Shown here one piece after another: positions 25,808 through 33,448 of a stretch of 37,938 nt of DNA. Both the position numbers and the translations under genes were made by a program. This stretch comes from Bacteroidota bacterium (GTDB taxonomy: Bacteria; Bacteroidota; Bacteroidia; B-17B0; Aurantibacillaceae), in the NCBI GenBank assembly GCA_013288385.1, contig JABDBZ010000015.1, positions 1 to 37,938 of the forward strand, read 5' to 3'. Under the pieces are notes generated by a model. The model did no database searches, was not told where the DNA came from, and saw nothing but the letters and a program-made list of their open reading frames with translations. Every line of letters starts with the position of its first letter. Position 1 is the stretch's first letter.

Positions 25808-28054
25808 TCAAAAACCATCCATATTAGATAGCAGAGTTATGTGCCCACTTTGTATTTCGGGTTTCTTTGTTACATCATTTGTGTAAGTAATCTTCCACGC
25901 ATAAATATCTTGCTTACATAGTTTTCCATTAAATTTACCATCCCACCCTTTACTTGTATCTGTGCTTGTAAAAATCTTTTGTCCCCAACGATCAAAAATA
26001 TAAAATTTAAAATCTGTAACACCAATAGCAACCGGCATAAACACATCATTTAAACCATTATCATCCGGCGTAAAAGTATTGGGAATCCAAAAACGAAATT
26101 CAGGAAGAATTGTAATTTCTTTTGTAATGTGATTAACGCAACCAAATCCATTTGTTACAGTTTCATTTAAACCATAAGTACCCGGTGCTTGATAAGTGTG
26201 TTTATCATTCACAAATGTAGAATAACCACCGTCTCCAAAATCATAACGCCAACTCACAACATCAGAACTTGAGCTGTCTACAAAAAGTATTTCCGGATCA
26301 AAAATAGTTGTTACACTTGGTGTAAATATAAAATTAGGATGAGGTGTTGGATTTATGGTAATAGTATTAATACTAGCTAAGCTTGTATCAGGACAAGGTG
26401 CATTGCGAATTAATGTGAGAGTTGCACCATAAACGCCATCTGGTGTAAAAACATGAGTTGGTTCGTAGCTTGAATAAGATGCGCCATCACTTGTTGTCCA
26501 AACATAACCTGAAGGATATTCGCTTATGCTGCCATTACTAAAAGATACAGTTCCGGGATCGCATAATCTGGTTGGGAAATTATTTATTTTGGCTGTTGGT
26601 CTGCCCAAAACTCTTATGGAATCAATAAATGTATCAACGCAAGCATACTGATGACCTATTAATTTAATAAAGAAAAGACCTGCCTGCGTAAAATGTATAT
26701 TAGTTGGATTTTGAAGTGTTGAAGTATTGGGACTTGCCATAGATGTAAAATCCCAAGAAAATTTACATATAGGTAAATATATTCCAACCGCATTAAAATT
26801 AACTGAGTTTGATTTTACACAATACACTTGGTGGTTGCTAAAATTTATACTCAGTGGAGGATAAACATAAACCTTTTTCTTAAGAGTATCCGTACAAAGC
26901 TCACCCGGGTTTACAATTAACGTTAAGTTATATATACCAGTATCTTGATAGGTATATGTAGGGTTAAAAATATTTGATGTATCGGAGATTATAGTAGTAT
27001 CTCCAAAATCCCAATGATATTTTGGTGTAACAGAATTATCAATACTTTGATTTTTAAAATTTATTGTTAAGCCCTGGCAAACCTGGGTCTGACTGGCAAC
27101 AGCAGCAACCACAGTAACAACACAAGGTTCAACATTAAATTGAAAATCACGATAATGTTTACTCAATAAAATTCCATTGCGATATTCCTCAACACAAACA
27201 CCAACTACATAAAGTCCTAATAAATTAGGTAGACCCTGCAAAAGACCGGTAATTGAATTAATTGTTAAAGATGGATTTGAAGCAACTGGATAATTGCTAC
27301 TAAAAGGCGGCACGAAAACAACAGGAGCATAAGGTGGTGGTGGTGGTATGGTTGGGCAAGATGGCGGAGGTGTTTGACAAGCAGTTACGGGCTGCGGTGG
27401 TGGTGTAGAGCCTAGGCTAGGGCAACAACCATCTAAACCGGTAAAGGGTGAACAAAATGAATAAACTAATGAATCACCATCAGCGTCGGTTGCTGAATGA
27501 TTGAAATTTAAAGCAAGATTATTGCAAATACATATTGGAGGAAAATTAGTAAATCGTGGCGAACTATTAACTGGGGCTAATTCGGGACCAGGAATAAAAG
27601 CAGTATATGATGCGCCCTGCCCGACACTATTTGACAAATTTGCTACTCCTGCATTTCTACAGCATCTTTGGTAAACAAGCGTGTAACCTCCTGCTTTTGT
27701 AGGTAAATTAAGTGTTATTGTATAAACTCCTTCATCTACAAGTATGTTTGGGGGCGTGACACAAGGACCCAAACTTATTGGAACATGAGAAACAACCGGC
27801 GCCCCTAAATCAACCTGTTGAACGAGAGAACCTGTGTTATCGAAAATATTCAAATAAGCGATTGGAGAACCGGCAGTACCATCAAAATTTGCAAACTGAG
27901 TGGCATCTCGATATACTTTCAAAGTAATTTTATAATTACCTGAGCCTAAATAATCGTAGAACATTTCGCCTCCAATAATATGGTTTGCAAATCCTTTTAC
28001 ACTCAGGCAGAGTATAAAAAATAGAACAAATTTATATTTGAATCTTTTAACCAA
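25808..28054 (-). CDS. Secreted PKD-domain protein with type B T9SS sorting domain (paralogue)
   Basis: A 748-residue paralogue of the neighbouring PKD protein, with the same order: signal peptide (FKYKFVLFFILCLSVKGFA), NHIIGGEMFYDYLG opening domain, PKD-like units (PTYTYQDTGIYNLTLIV, YDFGDGGYSTFVNDKHTYQA), and a type B sorting domain over the last about 95 residues (FRFWIPNTFTPDDNGLNDVF). It differs by a Cys/Pro-rich insertion at about residues 201-251, with CC, three PPP runs and a PPPPP run, where the paralogue has about half the length. No ATG exists upstream of the signal peptide and a stop lies 5 codons before, so TTG at 28054 is the start. A MITE-like element begins 4 bases upstream of it and may have replaced the native leader. 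The function is unknown; a surface adhesin or gliding-associated protein is likely. Confidence 0.9.
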   Translation of the reverse strand: MVKRFKYKFVLFFILCLSVKGFANHIIGGEMFYDYLGSGNYKITLKVYRDATQFANFDGTAGSPIAYLNIFDNTGSLVQQVDLGAPVVSHVPISLGPCVTPPNILVDEGVYTITLNLPTKAGGYTLVYQRCCRNAGVANLSNSVGQGASYTAFIPGPELAPVNSSPRFTNFPPICICNNLALNFNHSATDADGDSLVYSFCSPFTGLDGCCPSLGSTPPPQPVTACQTPPPSCPTIPPPPPYAPVVFVPPFSSNYPVASNPSLTINSITGLLQGLPNLLGLYVVGVCVEEYRNGILLSKHYRDFQFNVEPCVVTVVAAVASQTQVCQGLTINFKNQSIDNSVTPKYHWDFGDTTIISDTSNIFNPTYTYQDTGIYNLTLIVNPGELCTDTLKKKVYVYPPLSINFSNHQVYCVKSNSVNFNAVGIYLPICKFSWDFTSMASPNTSTLQNPTNIHFTQAGLFFIKLIGHQYACVDTFIDSIRVLGRPTAKINNFPTRLCDPGTVSFSNGSISEYPSGYVWTTSDGASYSSYEPTHVFTPDGVYGATLTLIRNAPCPDTSLASINTITINPTPHPNFIFTPSVTTIFDPEILFVDSSSSDVVSWRYDFGDGGYSTFVNDKHTYQAPGTYGLNETVTNGFGCVNHITKEITILPEFRFWIPNTFTPDDNGLNDVFMPVAIGVTDFKFYIFDRWGQKIFTSTDTSKGWDGKFNGKLCKQDIYAWKITYTNDVTKKPEIQSGHITLLSNMDGF

Positions 28055-28058
28055 ATTT

Positions 28059-28249
28059 CTAAGAGCTTATTTAAATTTATATCAAATTTTTGTTTATAGT
28101 GAATTTTTGGGCGAAACTAGGCGGATTTTGTTCCGAAAGAATTCCTTTGGAGCAGCAACAGTGAAACCAATTATTGTGAAAAACCCAACGAAGTTGGAGC
28201 CAAAAAGACGCATAAACAATTTTTAAGATAAATTTAAACAAGCTCTTAG
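28059..28249. mobile_element. 191-bp MITE-like element with about 22-bp terminal inverted repeats
   Basis: The ends are CTAAGAGCTT(A/G)TTTAAATTTAT at 28059-28080 and its reverse complement at 28228-28249, matching in 21 of 22 bases. The 147-base interior has no gene; a short frame across it (28038-28226) gives ...LGETRRILFRKNSFGAA..., possibly a remnant of the parent insertion sequence. I see no target-site duplication. The size, the near-perfect ends and the lack of a transposase fit a miniature element mobilised in trans. Confidence 0.7.
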
Positions 28250-28280
28250 GTAAAGATAGTAATAAATGCTCCTTTTTGGC

Positions 28281-28288
28281 TAAATTTG
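28281..28288 (+). promoter_or_regulatory. -7 box (TAAATTTG) of the FG-GAP operon
   Basis: An exact TAnnTTTG match ending 5 bases before the ATG at 28294. The implied transcript start falls on or next to the start codon, so this mRNA may be leaderless. No TTTG lies at the -33 distance. Confidence 0.5.
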
Positions 28289-28293
28289 TATAG

Positions 28294-30546
28294 ATGAGGA
28301 TTGTTTTTCTTTCATATTTTCTGTTAATATTTATAACTGGTCAAAGCCAGCTTTTAATTGGTGTAGATACCATTTCTGTGTTAGATAATAATTACTGCTT
28401 GAAGATGCCCTGGGCAGGTGGAATTAATGCTGCAACTTTTTCAAACATCGATTTAAATTATGATGGCAAAAATGACATTGTAATTTATGACAAACTCAAT
28501 AGCTCTGCTTTAGGTGCTTTCAAATGTTTTGTAAACGTTGGTAATCCCGGCCAAACCAAATATCAGCATGCACCACAACTTGCACAAAAATTTCCACTGA
28601 CTTATAATTGGGCTTTATTGTATGATTATAATAATGATAATAAGGCAGATCTTTTTTGTTCGGTAACAGGCGGTATTCAGGTATATAAAAATATAGGTAA
28701 TGCATCAAGCGGACTTCAATTTGTGATGACTTATTCATTATTGTATAGTAATTACAATCCTTCAGGCGCACCTTCGATTTCAAATATATATTCCGGCCCG
28801 GTTGGTTTACCCGCCATTAGCGATATTGACGGAGATGGTGATTTAGATATTCTTACTTTCAGTCCGAGTGGCACAACAATTGAATTTCATAGAAACCTGA
28901 GTGCAGAAACGCCAAGCTTAACACCTGATAGTATGAAATATGAATTAGGTAATCCTTGTTGGGGATCAATTAGTGAAGGTAATTGTGTTGTAACATTAAA
29001 TTATACATGTTCGTCTCGTCCACAGAAAGAGACCGAGGCTAATAAGGCCGAAGGTGTTTTACATTCTGGCGCCTGCTTAATGGCTTTTGACAGAGATGGT
29101 GATGGGGATAAGGATATAATTTTAGCAGATATATCTTGTACAACTATTGAATACATGCAAAATGATGGAACTGCAACAAACGCATTTATTTCAGACACTA
29201 CCAAGCTTTTCCCAAGTTATCCAAACAAATCAAGTACAACGCAAATTGAATTTAATTCTTTTCCATGTACTTATTATATGGATGTGGATGATGATAATAA
29301 AAAGGAGTTAGTTGCAACTCCTAATACATTTGGAAGTGAAAACGCAACCAGTGTATGGTTATATAAAAACACAAGCACTACAAATACCCTCAACTTACAA
29401 TTTGTAAAAAATAATTTTTTGCAAGATGAAATGATTGAACTTGGACAAATGTCGCGACCAATTATTTTTGATGCTAACGGTGACGGTAAAAAAGATTTGT
29501 TAGTTGGTGGTGGTGGTATTTATTTAAACGGTGCGCGCAGGCCACGTTTTTATTTATATGAAAACATTGGTACGTTAGCTCAACCGGCTTTTTCATGCAC
29601 AACAAAAGATTATGGAAATTTATCTTCAGTATTAAATGGATCTATTATCAGTGCTTTTCCTGCGCCCGGCGATATTGATAATGATGGTGATATTGATTTG
29701 TTTGTGATCACTAATGGATATGTTTTGAGTTGGTATGAGAATACTGCAGGTGCCGGCAACCCATGTAATTTTACAAATTATAAATCTAATTTTTTTAATA
29801 TTAATTTCCCTTCAAGTGATGGCATACCACAGTTATTTGATTTTGATAAAGACAACAAACTTGATTTAATGGTTGCAACAAAAAATGGTAAAATATATTA
29901 TTATCATAATGTTGGAACATCAAGCACACCATCATTTTCATTAGTCACAAATGCCTTTCCAAACATTGCATTAAAAGGCGATTTTTTTGTTTATGGTTTA
30001 GATGGTTATGGTTCGCCTCACTTTTATAATGAAGGATCAACAACAAAACTTTTGGGAGGATGTGTTACCGGCCAGTTGTATTATTTTGATATACCTTCCA
30101 TCGCAACTAATACATGTACTTTAATTGATTCAACCGCGAACGGCATTTTTGAATCAACCTATTCAACACCTTGGTATGAAGACATAAACAATGACGGGAA
30201 GCCGGATTTGTTTGTGGGCAATGCCGGTGGCGGGGTTTCATTCTATTCTTCAAAAGCACCTGATGTTGGTATTCAAGAAAATAGTATCAGCACAATTCAT
30301 ACTGCTTTTATTTATCCTAATCCTGCAAACAATTTTGTAAATATTAAATCGGGCGAAGAATATGTGGTGATCAAAGAAGTTGAGGTTTTAAATATTTTAT
30401 CGCAACAAATTAAAAAAGAGATCGTCAATAAAAATGAATATCAAATGAATATAAACGATCTTCCAGAAGGTATTTATTTGGTGAATGTGAAGTTGCAGGC
30501 GAACAGTAATCAATATACAATTACAAAAAAATTAATTAAGCGTTGA
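28294..30546 (+). CDS. Secreted FG-GAP/VCBS-repeat protein with type A T9SS sorting domain
   Basis: A 750-residue secreted protein. The signal peptide is residues 1-19 (RIVFLSYFLLIFITGQSQ). Nine calcium-loop motifs of the D.(N/D).D(G/N).(.)D type follow through the body (DLNYDGKND, DYNNDNKAD, DIDGDGDLD, DRDGDGDKD, DVDDDNKKE, DANGDGKKD, DIDNDGDID, DFDKDNKLD, DINNDGKPD), so residues about 25-655 should form an integrin-like beta-propeller or two. The C-terminal about 79 residues are a type A T9SS sorting domain: FIYPNPANNFVNI, then DLPEGIYLVNV, ending KKLIKR. It is exported to or through the outer membrane. It is the first of three overlapping genes; its TGA stop shares a base with the ATG of the cytochrome lipoprotein. 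The ligand or substrate is unknown. Confidence 0.9.
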   Translation: MRIVFLSYFLLIFITGQSQLLIGVDTISVLDNNYCLKMPWAGGINAATFSNIDLNYDGKNDIVIYDKLNSSALGAFKCFVNVGNPGQTKYQHAPQLAQKFPLTYNWALLYDYNNDNKADLFCSVTGGIQVYKNIGNASSGLQFVMTYSLLYSNYNPSGAPSISNIYSGPVGLPAISDIDGDGDLDILTFSPSGTTIEFHRNLSAETPSLTPDSMKYELGNPCWGSISEGNCVVTLNYTCSSRPQKETEANKAEGVLHSGACLMAFDRDGDGDKDIILADISCTTIEYMQNDGTATNAFISDTTKLFPSYPNKSSTTQIEFNSFPCTYYMDVDDDNKKELVATPNTFGSENATSVWLYKNTSTTNTLNLQFVKNNFLQDEMIELGQMSRPIIFDANGDGKKDLLVGGGGIYLNGARRPRFYLYENIGTLAQPAFSCTTKDYGNLSSVLNGSIISAFPAPGDIDNDGDIDLFVITNGYVLSWYENTAGAGNPCNFTNYKSNFFNINFPSSDGIPQLFDFDKDNKLDLMVATKNGKIYYYHNVGTSSTPSFSLVTNAFPNIALKGDFFVYGLDGYGSPHFYNEGSTTKLLGGCVTGQLYYFDIPSIATNTCTLIDSTANGIFESTYSTPWYEDINNDGKPDLFVGNAGGGVSFYSSKAPDVGIQENSISTIHTAFIYPNPANNFVNIKSGEEYVVIKEVEVLNILSQQIKKEIVNKNEYQMNINDLPEGIYLVNVKLQANSNQYTITKKLIKR

Positions 30547-32009
30547 TGCTTAAGCGTTTTATATATTCGAGTCTGGTTTTTATTTTTTTTATTTCCTGTA
30601 AAAAAGATGTGGGGAAAGTAAGTTTTGGAGATTATCCAAATGAAGTTGGTGTATTAATTACAACTAAATGTGCGGTGAGTGGATGTCATAATGCACTAAG
30701 TTATAAAGCTTCATCCGGTTTAAATTTATCAACCTGGAAAGATTTGTTTTCGGGTAGTAATAATGGTTCTTCTGTTATTCCATACAGCAGTAAGTTTTCT
30801 TTTCTCTGTAATTTCATTAATACTTATTCTGATCTTGGATTAACTAATATTCCCAGCATGCCGCTTAATGCAAGTCCGTTAACACGTGATGAAGTTAAGT
30901 TAATTATAAACTGGATAAATTCAGGAGCCCCCGATGGAAATGGTCAGATTATGTGGGCTGATGATCCAAACAGAAAAAAAATTTATGTGATAAATCAAGG
31001 TTGCGATGTTGTAACGGTTATTGATAGCGAAACACAATTACCAATACGGTATATTGAAGTTGGAAATAAACCCGGCGCACCTGATACACCGCATAGTTTG
31101 CGCGTTTCACCGGATGGACAATACTGGTATGTTGTTTTTATAAATAATAACATCATGCAAAAATTCAGGTGCAGTGATGATAGTTATGTTGGCGATATTC
31201 CACTTACACCAAAAGCTGCAGGCACTAATTTAAGTATTGATGGATATGATTGGAATACTTTAATCATATCAAACGATAGTAAAAAGGCGTATTGTGTTTC
31301 ATGGGTACAAAACGGAAGAATTGCCGCCGTTGATTTAGAGAATAGAACATTAATACATTACTTACCAAATATTTATTTCCCCCATGGAATTGCATTAAAT
31401 TCTACTAACGATTCCATTTATGTTACCGCACAAACAGGAAATTTTATCAGGGCAATTGATACAGCATTTACTGTTGAAAATCAATATTCATTAGAACAAT
31501 CAGTGCCTGTAAATTTAAATTCATCTTTAGATATACATGATATTATTTTATCACCTGATGGAAATAATTTGGTAGTAACATGCCAACAAACAAATGAAGT
31601 TAGAATGTTTAATATTGCTACACATAATATTACACAAGTGCCAACGGGCATTTATCCGCAAGAAATTGTTTATTCACCGTCTACCAAACAATATTTTGTT
31701 TCTTGTCCGCAAGATTCCACAACTTTTGCGCATTCGTTTGGATTAGTAACTCAAATAAAAGATGACATGAGTTCGCATTTAAATATTCAAGTGGGTTATC
31801 AACCGCATGGAATTGGCGTGGATGAAAACAAACAATTGCTTTATGTTGCGTCGAGAAATATTTATGCTAGCGGCCCTCTTCCTCATCATACGAGTGCTTG
31901 TGGAGGTAGAAACGGATTTATGAATTTTATTGACATGAAAACATTACAAGTATCATCAAAAAAATACGAACTTAGTAGCGATACTTATTTTGTTTTTGCA
32001 CGACCATGA
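30546..32009 (+). CDS. Lipoprotein with CX4CH heme domain and YncE-like beta-propeller
   Basis: A 487-residue lipoprotein (FIYSSLVFIFFISC, Cys18). Residues about 30-130 look like a planctomycete-type cytochrome c domain (PSCyt1-like): ITTKCAVSGCHNA, GLNLSTW, IPSMPLNASPLT (M105 as candidate distal ligand), DEVKLIINWINSGAPDGNG. The heme motif is C42-AVSG-C47-H48, four residues between the cysteines rather than two. Residues about 135-487 are a seven-bladed YncE/YVTN propeller with repeats such as KKIYVINQGCDVVTVIDSET, RVSPDGQYWYVVF, ILSPDGNNLVVTC. The start ATG overlaps the previous stop by one base (TGATG), and the end overlaps the DCC-family gene by four (ATGA), so the unit is translationally coupled. 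It is probably an outer-membrane or periplasmic electron-transfer or sensing protein; the partner is unknown. Confidence 0.82.
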   Translation: MLKRFIYSSLVFIFFISCKKDVGKVSFGDYPNEVGVLITTKCAVSGCHNALSYKASSGLNLSTWKDLFSGSNNGSSVIPYSSKFSFLCNFINTYSDLGLTNIPSMPLNASPLTRDEVKLIINWINSGAPDGNGQIMWADDPNRKKIYVINQGCDVVTVIDSETQLPIRYIEVGNKPGAPDTPHSLRVSPDGQYWYVVFINNNIMQKFRCSDDSYVGDIPLTPKAAGTNLSIDGYDWNTLIISNDSKKAYCVSWVQNGRIAAVDLENRTLIHYLPNIYFPHGIALNSTNDSIYVTAQTGNFIRAIDTAFTVENQYSLEQSVPVNLNSSLDIHDIILSPDGNNLVVTCQQTNEVRMFNIATHNITQVPTGIYPQEIVYSPSTKQYFVSCPQDSTTFAHSFGLVTQIKDDMSSHLNIQVGYQPHGIGVDENKQLLYVASRNIYASGPLPHHTSACGGRNGFMNFIDMKTLQVSSKKYELSSDTYFVFARP

Positions 32010-32428
32010 CAGACATTCACGAGATTCTTAAAAAACAACCAATTTTGCTTATTGATGGCGATTGTGTTTTATGTAATAACAGTATTAATTATGTTTTAGA
32101 TCGGGAAAAAAAACCAACACTTTCTTTTGCAACTTTAACAAGTGAAACAGGAAAAGCATTAATTGAATATTTTGAACTTCCTGATAATTTAGAAAGCATG
32201 GTATTGATCAAAAATTATCAGGTACATATTAAATCATGCGCTGCGTTGCGTTTAACATTATACATGAAAGGACTTTGGCCTTTGTTGGCAGCATTTGTGG
32301 TTATTCCACCACCTCTCAGAAATATAGTTTACGATTATATTGCAAAAAGACGATACAAGAAGTTTGGCAAAACAACCAATTGTGCAATGGTTGACCCGAA
32401 ATATAAAGGGAGATTTTTGGAAGTATAG
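32006..32428 (+). CDS. DCC-family (DUF393) thiol-disulphide protein
   Basis: A 140-residue protein of the DCC family (PF04134). The namesake motif is ILLIDGDCVLCNNSINYVL, with C20 and C23 as the CxxC pair, followed by DREKKPTLSFATLTSETGKA and a C-terminal KRRYKKFGKTTNC segment. There is no signal peptide; residues about 85-102 are hydrophobic (LWPLLAAFVVIPPPL), typical of the family. These proteins are predicted thioredoxin-like oxidoreductases with no settled substrate. Its ATG overlaps the stop of the cytochrome lipoprotein (ATGA), a setting that may hint at thiol handling of heme-attachment cysteines, but that is inference. In the 171-base gap after it are a repeat stretch (32434-32458) and an AGCGGGG/CCCCGCT stem (32543-32587), with no gene. 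Confidence 0.85.
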   Translation: MTDIHEILKKQPILLIDGDCVLCNNSINYVLDREKKPTLSFATLTSETGKALIEYFELPDNLESMVLIKNYQVHIKSCAALRLTLYMKGLWPLLAAFVVIPPPLRNIVYDYIAKRRYKKFGKTTNCAMVDPKYKGRFLEV

Positions 32429-32433
32429 TTTTA

Positions 32434-32458
32434 ACCACTAAGACACAAAGGCACAAAA
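32434..32458. repeat. Intergenic repeat stretch (ACTAAGACACAAAGGCAC)
   Basis: It starts 6 bases after the DCC gene. Bases 32441-32458 match 20401-20418 after tatC in 17 of 18 positions, so this is a second location of the CACGAAGGCACAAAG-type repeat, here as a single arm. Confidence 0.55.
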
Positions 32459-32599
32459 TTAGCAGGTGTATTTTGTGTGAGCGATTGTAGTGGAAATCCT
32501 TTTTGCTGTCTCTTTGCAAAAAGATTGAAACGTAAAGCGCGACCCCGCTGGACAATTTTAATCAGAAAGAAAAAATAAATAGCGGGGGCACACCCAATT

Positions 32600-32947
32600 T
32601 TAATTAGTTTTTAAAAGCTCTTCCCAAAACTCTGCACCTCTTCGTGTATGCGGAATGACAATAGTACCCCCAACAATATTCGCTACCGAAAAAACTTCAT
32701 AAACTTCTTCAGTAGTACAACCTTGTTCGTGGCATTTTTCTAAGTGATATTTAATACAATCGTCACAGCGCAAAACCATACTGGCAACTAACCCCAACAT
32801 CTCTTTTGTTTTTACATTCAATGCGCCATCAGAATATGTTTGTGTATCTAAATTAAATAAACGTTTTAATACAAGATTATCTTTACTTAAAATAACATCG
32901 TTCATTTTTTGACGGTAAGCATTAAATTCTTTTACTTTATTTTCCAT
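32600..32947 (-). CDS. Carboxymuconolactone decarboxylase-family (AhpD-like) protein
   Basis: A 115-residue protein of the CMD/AhpD family (PF02627). It has the active-site motif C61-DD-C64-IKY-H68 (family form CxxC...H), preceded by the usual LNVKTKEMLGLVASMVLRC and followed by GCTTEEVYEVFSVANIVGG. AhpD-like members use the CxxC pair as an alkylhydroperoxidase or thiol-peroxide reductant; others are ring-cleavage decarboxylases. The intact cysteines favour a redox role. It is cytoplasmic, with no signal. It shares the minus strand with the SPOR gene, which starts upstream of it; the 41-base spacing permits a two-gene transcript. The peptide ends in EFWEELLKTN, typical of the family. Confidence 0.87.
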   Translation of the reverse strand: MENKVKEFNAYRQKMNDVILSKDNLVLKRLFNLDTQTYSDGALNVKTKEMLGLVASMVLRCDDCIKYHLEKCHEQGCTTEEVYEVFSVANIVGGTIVIPHTRRGAEFWEELLKTN

Positions 32948-32988
32948 ATAAATTAGGGTTGATTAATAACAAAGAAATTTAAAAGAAA

Positions 32989-33375
32989 TTACATTTTAAG
33001 CTTCACTTTTTCTTTTACAATAAAAGCATTCGTGAATTCAACTTGAATTTTTTTGAGTACTTCAAATGCTTCCAATTTCGTTTTAAAATCCCCAACTAAA
33101 ACTACCCAATTTGGTTGTTGATATTCCTGATATGTAGAAAGGTCAGAAAATTTAGCCGAGAATTTAGAACGTATATTATTTGCAACTTCTTTTTCAATTC
33201 CGAAGTGAATTTTAATACGGTAACCATCCGTTTCCCCATTGGTTAATCTGTGATATTCTGCTTTTTTTTCAATCAATTGATTCACCTTCAATTGCGTAGC
33301 ATTTTGGCTAAATCCAAGTGTTAAAAGCGAAGTAAAAACTGCAAAAAAGACGGGTTTAAGCGACATACATTTCAT
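32989..33375 (-). CDS. Secreted SPOR-domain protein
   Basis: A 128-residue protein. The signal peptide is at residues about 1-23 (KPVFFAVFTSLLTLGFSQ). Residues about 50-125 fit a SPOR domain (PF05036): GYRIKIHFGIEKEVANNIR, YQQPNWVVLVGDFKTKLEAF, a repeated beta-alpha-beta pattern ending FIVKEKVKL. SPOR domains bind glycan strands stripped of stem peptides at division septa. It is exported to the periplasm and is probably a cell-wall binder with no enzyme domain. Met1 or Met4 may be the start (MKCMSLKP); both keep the signal peptide. It is divergent from sucA with a 73-base gap, where TAATTTTA on its strand is one base off the -7 consensus. Confidence 0.8.
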   Translation of the reverse strand: MKCMSLKPVFFAVFTSLLTLGFSQNATQLKVNQLIEKKAEYHRLTNGETDGYRIKIHFGIEKEVANNIRSKFSAKFSDLSTYQEYQQPNWVVLVGDFKTKLEAFEVLKKIQVEFTNAFIVKEKVKLKM

Positions 33376-33421
33376 TGCTATAAATGTAAGGTAAAATTAG
33401 TGTATATAAGGTTAAAATTGT

Positions 33422-33429
33422 TAAATTTG
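33422..33429 (+). promoter_or_regulatory. sucA -7 box (TAAATTTG)
   Basis: An exact TAnnTTTG match ending 19 bases before the sucA ATG. The -33 position holds only AGTG, so the promoter is supported mainly by the -7 box. It would drive sucA and, because the genes abut, the nucleotidyltransferase, HEPN and sucB genes. Confidence 0.5.
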
Positions 33430-33448
33430 TTTTGTTTAAATCTATAAA

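Noticed and set aside
28038..28226. 62-codon plus-strand open frame
   Set aside because: It starts inside the PKD gene and runs across the MITE-like element; at most a remnant of a parent transposon frame.
32543..32587. CCCCGCT/AGCGGGG stem as a terminator between convergent genes
   Set aside because: The loop is about 31 bases and no T tract follows on either strand, so I leave it unassigned.
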